Part shown: piece by piece, positions 1 to 7,799 of the stretch
Layout of the letters: each line of letters begins with the position of its first letter
Position numbering within the stretch: position 1 is the first letter of the stretch
Source: JAGVLN01 sp964515755
GTDB lineage: Bacteria; Pseudomonadota; Alphaproteobacteria; Rickettsiales; JABSSG01
NCBI GenBank assembly: GCA_964515755.1
Contig: CAZEVK010000029.1
Span: 1 to 21,245, forward strand
DNA length: 21,245 bases
Reading direction: 5' to 3'
Translations under genes and position numbers: made by a program
The notes under the pieces: generated by a model
Told to the model about the DNA's origin: nothing
Seen by the model: only the letters and a program-made list of their open reading frames with translations
Databases searched by the model: none

Positions 1-1487
1 CTGAAATGATTCAAATTGCAGATGCAGTTGCTCGTGATAAGGGCATACCGCGTCATTCAGTTATTCAAGCAATGGAACAAGCTATTCAAGTTGCAAGCCG
101 TAAAAAATATGGTCATGATAATAACATTAAAGTTACAATTAATCAGCAAAATGGTGAAACAAAAATTAATAGAGTGCTTGAAGTAGTTGAGGTTATAGAA
201 AATTCTGGTAGTCAGATTTTACTTGAGGATGCAATACATAAAAATCCAGATGCTAAAATTGGAGACGAAATAATTGAGCCATTACCTCCAATTGATCTTG
301 GTAGAGTTGTTGCTCAAAGTGCTAAGCAAGTTATAATTCAAAAAGTACGAGATGCCGAAAGAGCGCGTCAATATGAAGAATTTAAAGATCGAGTTGGCGA
401 AATTGTTAGTGGCACAGTTCGTAGAGTAGAATTTGGTAATATTATTATTGAACTTGGCCGCGGAGAAGCAGTGTTACGAAGAGAAAACGCAATTAAAGGC
501 GAGGTTTTCAAAGTTAATGAAAGGATTCGTGCTTATATTGAGGATGTTCGTAATGATAGCAAAGGGCCACAAATTATATTGTCAAGAACTCATCCGCAAT
601 TTTTGGCACAATTATTTACTCAAGAAGTTCCAGAAATATATGATAATGTTATTGAAATTAAATCTGTAGCTCGTGAACCAGGGTTAAAATCTAAAATTGC
701 AGTTTATACTTCTGATTCATCAATTGATGCTGTCGGATCGTGTGTTGGTGTACGCGGTTCTAGAGTTCAGGCTGTAATCAATGAATTACATGGTGAGAAA
801 ATTGATATTATTCAATGGAGTTCTGATCAAGCAACATTTGTTATTAATTCATTAACACCTGCAGAAGTAAGTAAAGTAGTTATCGATGAGGATAATAAAC
901 GTATTGAGGTTGTAGTGCCTACTGAACAGTTAAGTATTGCGATTGGTCGTCGTGGTCAAAACGTACGGTTAGCATCACATTTGACTGGCTGGAATATTGA
1001 CGTGATGACAGAAGAAGAAGAATCAAAGCGTAGAGTGGAAGAATTTAACTATGCTTCTAAGTTATTTATTAATGAATTAGGTGTAGAAGAAGTTTTAGCG
1101 CAGTTACTAGCTGTAGAAGGATTTGCTTCATTGGAAGATATAGCCTATACTGCCATAGAAGATTTATCTTCGATTGAGGGTTTTGATGAAGAGTTAGCTA
1201 AAGAGCTGATTTCGCGTGCTAAGCAAGTTGTAGAAGAGCAAAATAAAGACTTACTCGTGCAACTAGATCATTTAGGCGTGGACAAAGATTTAATAAGATT
1301 AGTCAATTTAAATCTACAGCAAATGCGTATTTTAGCTGATAATGGCATTAAAAAGATGGAAGATTTAGCTGATTTAACTATTGAAGAGTTTATTAAGATT
1401 GTGCCTGCTAGTGGTTTGTCTAACGACGAAATTGGCGATATAATTAAAAAAGCTACAATAATTACTGAAGAAGAAAACAAGGAATAA
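1..1487 (+). CDS. nusA: Transcription termination/antitermination factor NusA (5' partial)
   Basis: NusA binds RNA polymerase in the cytoplasm and modulates pausing, termination and antitermination. Counting from the ATG at position 6, the order is: N-terminal polymerase-binding domain to about residue 125; S1 domain about 131-198 (GEIVSGTVRRVEFG); a KH domain with VGVRGSRVQAV near 246; a second KH with IAIGRRGQNVR near 312-322; and two C-terminal acidic helix-hairpin-helix repeats (about 345-410 and 425-485). The reading frame is open to the left edge, with codon GAA at 3-5 before that ATG. NusA proteins normally carry a few more residues before the 'xLIQIADAVA' stretch, so the ATG at 6 is probably an internal methionine and the true start lies just outside. 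The gene heads the infB-rbfA-truB-rpsO-pnp operon, with a 25-base gap to infB. The family call is very secure. Confidence 0.97.
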   Translation, partial: EMIQIADAVARDKGIPRHSVIQAMEQAIQVASRKKYGHDNNIKVTINQQNGETKINRVLEVVEVIENSGSQILLEDAIHKNPDAKIGDEIIEPLPPIDLGRVVAQSAKQVIIQKVRDAERARQYEEFKDRVGEIVSGTVRRVEFGNIIIELGRGEAVLRRENAIKGEVFKVNERIRAYIEDVRNDSKGPQIILSRTHPQFLAQLFTQEVPEIYDNVIEIKSVAREPGLKSKIAVYTSDSSIDAVGSCVGVRGSRVQAVINELHGEKIDIIQWSSDQATFVINSLTPAEVSKVVIDEDNKRIEVVVPTEQLSIAIGRRGQNVRLASHLTGWNIDVMTEEEESKRRVEEFNYASKLFINELGVEEVLAQLLAVEGFASLEDIAYTAIEDLSSIEGFDEELAKELISRAKQVVEEQNKDLLVQLDHLGVDKDLIRLVNLNLQQMRILADNGIKKMEDLADLTIEEFIKIVPASGLSNDEIGDIIKKATIITEEENKE

Positions 1488-1512
1488 TTTTAGCTATTAT
1501 AGAGTATATTGA

Positions 1513-3936
1513 ATGACAGAAGATGATAATGTTTCTAAGCCTAAGTTAGATAGACCTAAACTTACTTTAGGGGGCGATAAGTATAGGCCGTTTTCTGGAT
1601 TAAAGTCTAAATCTGTTACTGTTGAAGTAAAGAAAAAGCGAGTTATCAGGCCTCATGGTGTCGGCTACCTCGGAAACGATGAAGCTGAATCTAAGGCAAA
1701 TGTTGTGCCACAAAATAGTCGTTTAGCATTGTTACAAAAGGCTGTAATTGATGCTCATAACGAGAAAATAAAGAAAGAAGAAGTTGTGTCTATTGAGCTA
1801 GAGCGCTTAAAATCAGAAGCAATTGCTAATCCAACTGCTGTAGCTGAGATTGAAGGAGCTTCTGAAGTTTCAGAGGTAGCTCCTAATTCATTTATTGAGC
1901 CGTCAGAAAAAAGTGATTCTTTGTCTAAAAAAGACCCAAAGTATAAAAAAACTGACAATATTGAAGAAGAAGGTATTAAATTCGGTAAAAAATTAGACAT
2001 TAAGCACACAGTCAGTCGTTTAAAGCCAGATTTGGGTAAGCGTGTTTCAAAGGTTAACCTTCAAAATATAGAGCAAGAAGAAGAACGTAGTCGTAGTTTC
2101 GCTTCAATAAAAAGAGCAAGAGAGAAAGCTCGTAGAGCATTAGGTCAAAATAATTCTCAAGAAATTGAAAAGCAAATTAAAGAGGTGATATTACCTGAGG
2201 TTATTACTGTAGCTGATCTTGCATCGAGAATGGCAGAAAGAAGTACTGAAGTAGTCAGAGCTTTTATGAAACTTGGCATGATTGTTAATGTTAACCAAAC
2301 TATAGATGCTGATACTGCTGAGTTAATTATTCACGAATTTGGCCATAAAATAAAAAGGGTTACAGATGCTGATATTGAAAATATCTTAATTGATGATGCA
2401 GAAAATTCAGAAAATTTTGTATCTCGTCCGCCAGTTGTAACGGTTATGGGGCATGTCGATCATGGTAAAACTTCACTACTTGACGCATTGAGATCAACTG
2501 ATGTGGCATTACATGAAGCTGGAGGTATAACTCAACATATTGGTGCGTATCAAGTAAAACTTGAAACAGGGGAGTTGGTTACCTTTATTGATACACCTGG
2601 TCATAAAGCATTTACTGCTATGCGTTCAAGAGGTGCCCAAGCTACAGATATAGTAATTTTAGTTGTAGCTGCTGATGATGGTATCAAAGAGCAAACTATT
2701 GAGGCAATTAGTCATGCTAAAGCTGCTAATGTTCCTATAATTGTTGCTATTAATAAGATTGATGCTCCTGGCTCTGACCCACAACGTGTACTAACAGAGT
2801 TATTAAGCTATGATTTAGTACCTGAAGCGATGGGTGGTAATATTATGACTATTGAAGTATCTGCCTTAAAAAGAACTAATTTAAATAAATTGATTGAGAG
2901 TATATTACTTCAAGCAGAAATGCTGGATTTAAAGGCTGATCCAACTGCTAAGGCGCGTGGAGTGGTGATTGAATCAAAAATAGATAAACTACGTGGTGTC
3001 GTTACAACTTTATTGGTTCAAAAAGGTACTTTACGCATAGGTGATGTATTAATTGCTGGTGCGCATTCAGGTAGAGTAAGGCTTATGTCAGATGATAAAG
3101 GGCGTTCTTTGGATACAGCAGGACCATCAATGCCTGTAGAAATTTCTGGTTTAGATGGTTCCCCTGAGGCTGGTGAAAATTTTGTAGTTGTTAAATCCGA
3201 AAGACAAGCGCGTGATATTAGCGAATATCGTCTTAAACGCGCAAGAGATTTACGTACTTCAGTCGCTTCTAAGGGTACTTTAGAAGAATTATTTGCTAAG
3301 GCTTCTGGTACTGGAAAAGTTAGAGAATTACCTTTAATTATTAAAGGTGACGTTAATGGTTCAGTTGAAGCTATTGTTGGTAGTTTAGAAAAAATATCTA
3401 CGGATGAAGTTAAAGTTAAGATTTTGCATAAAGCTGTTGGCGGAATTAATGAATCTGACGTATCGCTTGCAGAAGCTTCAGGTGCATTAATAGTAGGTTT
3501 TAATGTTCGTGCGAATGACCAATCTAAGAAGCTTGCAGCAAAATCAGGAATTGATATTAGATATTATTCAATCATCTATAACTTATTAGATGATGTTAAA
3601 ATGATGCTAAGTGGCATGCTATCGCCAAGCATTCGTGAGGAATTCTTAGGTTTAGTAGAAATTAGAAAAGTTTATAATATTACAAAATCAGGAAAAATAG
3701 CTGGTTCATTTGTAACAGATGGTATGATTAAACGCGGCGCTAAAGTTCGCTTATTACGAGATGATGTAGTGATTTATGAAGGTCATCTGAAAACGCTTAA
3801 ACGCTTTAAAGATGACGTTAAAGAGGTTAAAGCTGGATATGAATGCGGTATAGCCTTTGAAAATTATGAAGATATTAAAGAAAATGATAAAGTAGAAGTT
3901 TTTGAATTAATAGAAGAAAAGAGAACTTTGGATTAA
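1513..3936 (+). CDS. infB: Translation initiation factor IF-2
   Basis: IF2 is the GTPase that places initiator fMet-tRNA on the 30S subunit and promotes subunit joining. The 807-residue product is a usual bacterial length. It has a charged, low-complexity N-terminal arm (about 1-220, with a basic KPKLDRPKLTLGGDKYRPF start typical of alphaproteobacterial IF2), then an IF2-N helix-bundle module (about 225-280, 'TVADLASRMAERSTEVVRAF'). The G domain follows with G1 GHVDHGKT at 313-320, G3 DTPGH at 360-364 and G4 NKID at 414-417. After that come domain II, the IF2-specific domain III ('LPLIIKGDVNGSVEAI') and the C-terminal fMet-tRNA-binding barrel. It sits 25 bases after nusA, and its TAA overlaps the rbfA ATG (TAATG), suggesting translational coupling. 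No clear Shine-Dalgarno precedes its ATG. No ylxR lies between nusA and infB. Confidence 0.98.
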   Translation: MTEDDNVSKPKLDRPKLTLGGDKYRPFSGLKSKSVTVEVKKKRVIRPHGVGYLGNDEAESKANVVPQNSRLALLQKAVIDAHNEKIKKEEVVSIELERLKSEAIANPTAVAEIEGASEVSEVAPNSFIEPSEKSDSLSKKDPKYKKTDNIEEEGIKFGKKLDIKHTVSRLKPDLGKRVSKVNLQNIEQEEERSRSFASIKRAREKARRALGQNNSQEIEKQIKEVILPEVITVADLASRMAERSTEVVRAFMKLGMIVNVNQTIDADTAELIIHEFGHKIKRVTDADIENILIDDAENSENFVSRPPVVTVMGHVDHGKTSLLDALRSTDVALHEAGGITQHIGAYQVKLETGELVTFIDTPGHKAFTAMRSRGAQATDIVILVVAADDGIKEQTIEAISHAKAANVPIIVAINKIDAPGSDPQRVLTELLSYDLVPEAMGGNIMTIEVSALKRTNLNKLIESILLQAEMLDLKADPTAKARGVVIESKIDKLRGVVTTLLVQKGTLRIGDVLIAGAHSGRVRLMSDDKGRSLDTAGPSMPVEISGLDGSPEAGENFVVVKSERQARDISEYRLKRARDLRTSVASKGTLEELFAKASGTGKVRELPLIIKGDVNGSVEAIVGSLEKISTDEVKVKILHKAVGGINESDVSLAEASGALIVGFNVRANDQSKKLAAKSGIDIRYYSIIYNLLDDVKMMLSGMLSPSIREEFLGLVEIRKVYNITKSGKIAGSFVTDGMIKRGAKVRLLRDDVVIYEGHLKTLKRFKDDVKEVKAGYECGIAFENYEDIKENDKVEVFELIEEKRTLD

Positions 3937-4298
3937 TGGTAAAAGAAAATAAATTAACTGCTTCTAGCAGACAATTGAAAGTTGGTGAAAGTCTAAGACG
4001 AGCATTAATTGACTCTCTGTCTCAAGATTTATGTGATCAGATTTTAGAAAAAGCATCTTTAACTGTATCAGAAGTTAAAATGACACCTGATCTAAAATTA
4101 GCAACTGCTTATGTTTCTCCTTTATTTGGGAGAGGTGTAGAGCAAAATCAATTATTGACTTATTTAAAGACTTTAACGCCTAAGTTGCGCTATTTGATTG
4201 CAAGTAAAGTTAATTTACGCTACGTTCCGGAAATTCAGTTTAAATTTGATCAAAGCTTTGATGAAGCTGAAAAAATTGAGATTCTGCTTACTAAATAA
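3936..4298 (+). CDS. rbfA: 30S ribosome-binding factor RbfA
   Basis: RbfA is a small KH-fold protein that binds the 5' region of 16S rRNA and helps late maturation of the 30S subunit. The 120-residue length fits the family. The N-terminal 'SSRQLKVGESLRRALIDSLSQ' region corresponds to the conserved helix (R..ri...i...l), followed by 'LTVSEVKMTPDLKLATAYVSPL', the family's core strand pattern. 'TPKLRYLIASKVNLRYVPEIQFKFDQS' is the conserved C-terminal block, with 'DEAEKIEILL' after it. The start is the ATG inside the TAATG overlap with infB, and the stop overlaps the truB ATG in the same way, so expression is probably coupled on both sides. Identity is secure from the sequence pattern and from the standard infB-rbfA-truB order. 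Confidence 0.96.
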   Translation: MVKENKLTASSRQLKVGESLRRALIDSLSQDLCDQILEKASLTVSEVKMTPDLKLATAYVSPLFGRGVEQNQLLTYLKTLTPKLRYLIASKVNLRYVPEIQFKFDQSFDEAEKIEILLTK

Positions 4299-5215
4299 TG
4301 AGTATAAACAAACAAAAAATACCATCAGGTTGGCTAGCAATTGATAAGCCTTGTGGCATGTCTTCAGCGCAGATTGTTTCGATAGTGAAACGTTATTTCA
4401 AAAAACACCATGAAGTTGGTAAAAAGTTTAAAGTTGGACACGCAGGCACTCTTGATCCCTTTGCTAGTGGGGTTTTACCGATTGCGGTTGGCGAAGCAAC
4501 AAAAACTATGATTTTTGTGCAAGATTTTCAAAAAGAATATGTATTTGATGTTCAATTTGGTACTCAGACAGACACTTTAGACTCTACTGGTCAAGTTATC
4601 TCAGTGTCTGAGGTTATACCATCTCAAATAGAAATTGAAAATAGTTTACCTAAGTTTGTTGGAAATATCTGGCAGATACCGCCCCATTTTTCAGCTCTTA
4701 AGTTTAATGGTAAAAGAGCCTATAGCTTAGTACGTAAAGGTATTAAATTTGATCTTCAATCAAGACAAATTAATATTTACTCCTTAGATTTAGTTGAGTT
4801 TTCTGAACAAAAAAAAATAGCAACTCTTAAAGTAAATTGTGGAAAAGGAACATATGTTCGTGCTCTTGCTCGTGACATAGCACTTACACTTGGCTCTTGT
4901 GCCCATGTTTCATCTCTCAGACGAACAAAAGTTGGTTTATTTTGTGAAGAAATGTTGATTTTACTAGCTAATCTTGAGCAAATAGTGCATAATGCACTTC
5001 TCGAAAGAGAGTTACGGTCGATTGATTTAGTGCTGGACGACATCCTGGTGTTGTTTCTTTCTGAGGATACAGTACCGCTCATAAAAAATGGACAAGCTAT
5101 TTTAGTGAGTGATCAAGATACAGATACTGTGTTGGCAAAGGTGAATAATATACCGATTGCACTTGGAACGATAACAAATGGCTATTTCAAACCTACCAAA
5201 GTATTTAATCTATAA
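4298..5215 (+). CDS. truB: tRNA pseudouridine(55) synthase TruB
   Basis: TruB converts U55 in the T-loop of tRNAs to pseudouridine. The 305-residue protein opens with 'GWLAIDKPCGMSSAQIV' and has the catalytic block 'KVGHAGTLDPFASGVLPIAVGEATK', in which D53 of GTLDP is the expected nucleophile. The conserved 'YVFDVQFGTQTDTLDSTG' and 'IPPHFSALKFNGKRAYSLVRKG' segments follow, then 'CGKGTYVRALARDIALTLG'. The last 50-60 residues resemble the C-terminal PUA-like/TruB_C module ('NGQAILV ... ALGTITNGYFKPTKVFNL'). It overlaps rbfA by one base. Its stop codon is also part of a TAATG, here opening an out-of-frame 20-codon ORF that runs over the start of rpsO. The call is secure. Confidence 0.97.
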   Translation: MSINKQKIPSGWLAIDKPCGMSSAQIVSIVKRYFKKHHEVGKKFKVGHAGTLDPFASGVLPIAVGEATKTMIFVQDFQKEYVFDVQFGTQTDTLDSTGQVISVSEVIPSQIEIENSLPKFVGNIWQIPPHFSALKFNGKRAYSLVRKGIKFDLQSRQINIYSLDLVEFSEQKKIATLKVNCGKGTYVRALARDIALTLGSCAHVSSLRRTKVGLFCEEMLILLANLEQIVHNALLERELRSIDLVLDDILVLFLSEDTVPLIKNGQAILVSDQDTDTVLAKVNNIPIALGTITNGYFKPTKVFNL

Positions 5216-5230
5216 TGAAGCGAGGTATCG

Positions 5231-5500
5231 ATGTCGATAAATTTAGAACGCAAACAAGAATTAATAAAAAAATATAAAATAAATGATTCAGACACTGGTT
5301 CAACAGAAGTGCAATGCGCAGTTCTTACTGAAAGGATTAACAATTTAACAGTGCATTTTAAGAGCAATGTCAAAGATTTTCACTCAAGAAGAGGTTTGCT
5401 ATTGTTAGTCAGTAGAAGAAGGAGCTTGTTAGATTATCTTAAGCGTAAAGATTTAAGTCGATACGAAGCACTAATCAAGTCGCTTGGTCTTCGTAAATAA
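5231..5500 (+). CDS. rpsO: 30S ribosomal protein S15
   Basis: S15 binds the central domain of 16S rRNA and nucleates platform assembly. The 89-residue length is exactly usual for the family. Conserved features are 'DTGSTEVQCAVLTERINNLTVHFK' (helices 1 and 2), 'DFHSRRGLLLLVSRRRSLLDYLKRKD' (the rRNA-contacting helix) and the closing 'YEALIKSLGLRK'. A Shine-Dalgarno GAGG at 5222-5225 stands 5 bases before the ATG. It lies 15 bases after truB and 25 before pnp, the classical truB-rpsO-pnp order. S15 represses its own translation through its leader in several bacteria. Here any leader would have to lie inside the truB 3' end, and I cannot see whether such a fold exists. Confidence 0.98.
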   Translation: MSINLERKQELIKKYKINDSDTGSTEVQCAVLTERINNLTVHFKSNVKDFHSRRGLLLLVSRRRSLLDYLKRKDLSRYEALIKSLGLRK

Positions 5501-5525
5501 ATTTTAAAGAAAATAGGAAATATAG

Positions 5526-7733
5526 ATGTTTAATATTGTACGCAAAGAATTAGAATGGGCTGGTAAGAAGTTAATAATTGAAACTGGTAAAGTTGCTAGA
5601 CAAGCTGATGGTGCTGTTATGGTAACATATGGTGAAACAATGGTATTGTGTACAGTTGTTACGCAAAAAACACCTGATGTAAATAAGAACTTCTTTCCCC
5701 TTACGGTTCATTATAAAGAGATGTTCTTTGCGGCAGGAAAAATTCCAGGTGGGTTCTTTAAACGAGAAGGAAAACCTTCAGAGAAAGAAGTTCTAACATC
5801 ACGTTTGATTGATCGACCAATTAGACCTTTATTTCCAGCTAACTTCTTTAATGAAATTCAAATTATTTGTACAGTGATGTCTTATGATGGTATTAATGAT
5901 CCTGACATAGTGGCATTAATTGGAGCATCTGCGGCGTTGGCAATTTCTGGAGCACCATTTGCAGGTCCAGTCGCAGCTTGTAGGGTTGGTATTATTGATG
6001 ATGAGTTTGTCCTTAATCCTTCGATAAAAGAATATCCTAAAATGTCTTTAGATTTAGTAGTTGCCGGCACAAATAGTTCAGTATTGATGGTTGAGTCTGA
6101 AGCAGCAGAACTATCTGAAGATAAAATGCTTGAAGCTTTAGTATTTGGTCATAAAGCTATGCAACCAGTTATCGATATAATTATAGAGCTAGCTAAAGAC
6201 ATTAACAAACCGCAAATGTTATTAGTACAACATAAAGATGGTAAAGATCTTTTAAAAGAAATTTCTAATTTATTTGAAAAAAATTTAAGAGATGCATTTG
6301 ATGAGCAAGTTAAGCAATTACGTGTTGAAAAAATAAAATTAATCCAGGAAAGTTTAAAAGAAAAATATAAAGAACATGAGGGATATTCAGAAGCAGATGT
6401 TATGCGAGCGTTTAATTCTCTTAAAGAGCATATTGTTCGTGTTAATATTCTTGACAAAAATCTCAGAATTGATGGTCGTGATCATGTGACAGTAAGACCA
6501 ATAATGAGTGAAGTAGAATTTTTAGCTCGTACTCATGGTTCAGCATTATTCACTAGAGGTGAAACTCAAGCTGTTGTTGTAACTACTTTAGGTAGTGCAC
6601 AAGATGAACAACTAATAGATGCCTTAGATGGTGATTCGAAACTTTCTTTTATGTTGCATTATAATTTTCCTCCATATTCTGTTGGTGAGCATTCACCAGT
6701 TCGGGCTCCTGGAAGAAGAGAGATAGGACACGGTAAGTTGGCATGGAGGGCGATTCATCCAGTATTACCTTCAAAAGAACAATTTCCATATACTATTAGA
6801 TGTGTGTCTGAAATTACTGAATCAAACGGTTCTTCTTCTATGGCAACTGTTTGTGGTGCGTCTTTAGCATTAATGGATGCAGGTGTACCGATTAAAAGTC
6901 CTGTAGCTGGAATTGCTATGGGTCTGATAAAAGAAGGTAAGAAATTTGTCGTATTGTCAGATATTATGGGTGATGAGGATCATCTTGGTGATATGGATTT
7001 CAAGGTTGCTGGTACGAAAAATGGTGTGACTGCCTTGCAAATGGATATCAAAATTGATGGTATAACTACTGAAATTATGCATTTAGCTTTAAAACAAGCT
7101 CAAGAAGGCCGTATGCATATTTTATCAAGGATGAAAGATTCTTTATCTGTAGCACGTGAATCTGTTAGTAAAAATGCTCCTACTATAACTTCTTTTATTA
7201 TACCTAAAGATAAGATTAGAGAAGTAATTGGTAGTGGTGGGAAAGTTATCAGAGAAATTTGCGAAGTTAGCGGTGCTAAAGTTGATATTGATGACAATGG
7301 TACCATCAGTGTTTCTGCCGTAAATTTGGAAGCTTCAGAAAAAGCTATTCAAATGATTCAAGGAATTGTTGCTGAAGCTGAAGTTGGAAAAATTTATGAA
7401 GGTAAAGTGGTAAAACTACTTGAATTTGGCGCTTTTGTTAATTTTCTTGGTTCAAAAGATGGCTTATTACATATTAGTGAAATGCAAAATGATCGCGTAC
7501 AAAATGTGAATGATGTGCTTAAAGAAGGAGATATTGTAAAAGTTAAAGTTATTGGGTTAGATAAGGGAAAGGTTAGATTAAGTATGAAAGTTGTGGATCA
7601 GAAAACAGGCGAAGATCTAGATCCAAATTTTACTCCTAACGACCCCAAACCAAGTAGTTCAAAGCCTAGACATTCTTCTGGCTCAAATGATCGTTCAGGT
7701 GATAAACCTGCAAATAAAAAGAAATTCTTTTAA
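5526..7733 (+). CDS. pnp: Polyribonucleotide nucleotidyltransferase (PNPase)
   Basis: PNPase is a trimeric 3'-5' phosphorolytic exoribonuclease of mRNA decay, often in a degradosome with RNase E. The 735-residue protein has the expected order: first RNase PH-like domain (about 10-145, including 'FFAAGKIPGGFFKREGKPSEKE'), helical linker domain (about 240-320), second RNase PH-like domain (about 325-460, with 'GGGT'-type core 'ESNGSSSMATVCGASLALMDAG' and 'MGDEDHLGDMDFKVAGT' carrying the conserved catalytic acidic residues), KH domain with GSGG at 569-572, and S1 domain from about 619 ('GKIYEGKVVKLLEFGAFVNFLGSKDGLLHISEM'). The last 40 residues are a Ser/Pro/Lys-rich tail ending KKKFF. A Shine-Dalgarno AGGAA (5515-5519) precedes the ATG. 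A 62-base spacer with a long hairpin separates it from cca. Confidence 0.98.
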   Translation: MFNIVRKELEWAGKKLIIETGKVARQADGAVMVTYGETMVLCTVVTQKTPDVNKNFFPLTVHYKEMFFAAGKIPGGFFKREGKPSEKEVLTSRLIDRPIRPLFPANFFNEIQIICTVMSYDGINDPDIVALIGASAALAISGAPFAGPVAACRVGIIDDEFVLNPSIKEYPKMSLDLVVAGTNSSVLMVESEAAELSEDKMLEALVFGHKAMQPVIDIIIELAKDINKPQMLLVQHKDGKDLLKEISNLFEKNLRDAFDEQVKQLRVEKIKLIQESLKEKYKEHEGYSEADVMRAFNSLKEHIVRVNILDKNLRIDGRDHVTVRPIMSEVEFLARTHGSALFTRGETQAVVVTTLGSAQDEQLIDALDGDSKLSFMLHYNFPPYSVGEHSPVRAPGRREIGHGKLAWRAIHPVLPSKEQFPYTIRCVSEITESNGSSSMATVCGASLALMDAGVPIKSPVAGIAMGLIKEGKKFVVLSDIMGDEDHLGDMDFKVAGTKNGVTALQMDIKIDGITTEIMHLALKQAQEGRMHILSRMKDSLSVARESVSKNAPTITSFIIPKDKIREVIGSGGKVIREICEVSGAKVDIDDNGTISVSAVNLEASEKAIQMIQGIVAEAEVGKIYEGKVVKLLEFGAFVNFLGSKDGLLHISEMQNDRVQNVNDVLKEGDIVKVKVIGLDKGKVRLSMKVVDQKTGEDLDPNFTPNDPKPSSSKPRHSSGSNDRSGDKPANKKKFF

Positions 7734-7754
7734 TAATTAAAGTATTTTCTTAAT

Positions 7755-7799
7755 TCATAAGTTATAGTATTTTTAATAAAACAATACTATAACTTATGA
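7755..7799. repeat. Perfect 17-bp inverted repeat between pnp and cca, covering the cca start codon
   Basis: The left arm at 7755-7771 (TCATAAGTTATAGTATT) is the exact reverse complement of the right arm at 7783-7799, with an 11-base loop (7772-7782). The stem has only three G-C pairs but no mismatch. The right arm contains the cca ATG (7796-7798). The hairpin is followed by CTTTAAAA on the + strand, with no T-run on either strand, so it does not fit a classical intrinsic terminator. It could mark the 3' end of pnp mRNA, control cca translation, or be a member of a dispersed palindrome family. These roles are inference; the base pairing is directly visible. Confidence 0.85.

Noticed and set aside
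6149..6457. Long open frames opposite pnp, and similar antisense frames opposite truB, infB, scoA and degP
   Set aside because: They lie wholly inside well-conserved genes on the other strand, have no recognisable domains, and are expected shadows of A/T-rich coding sequence.
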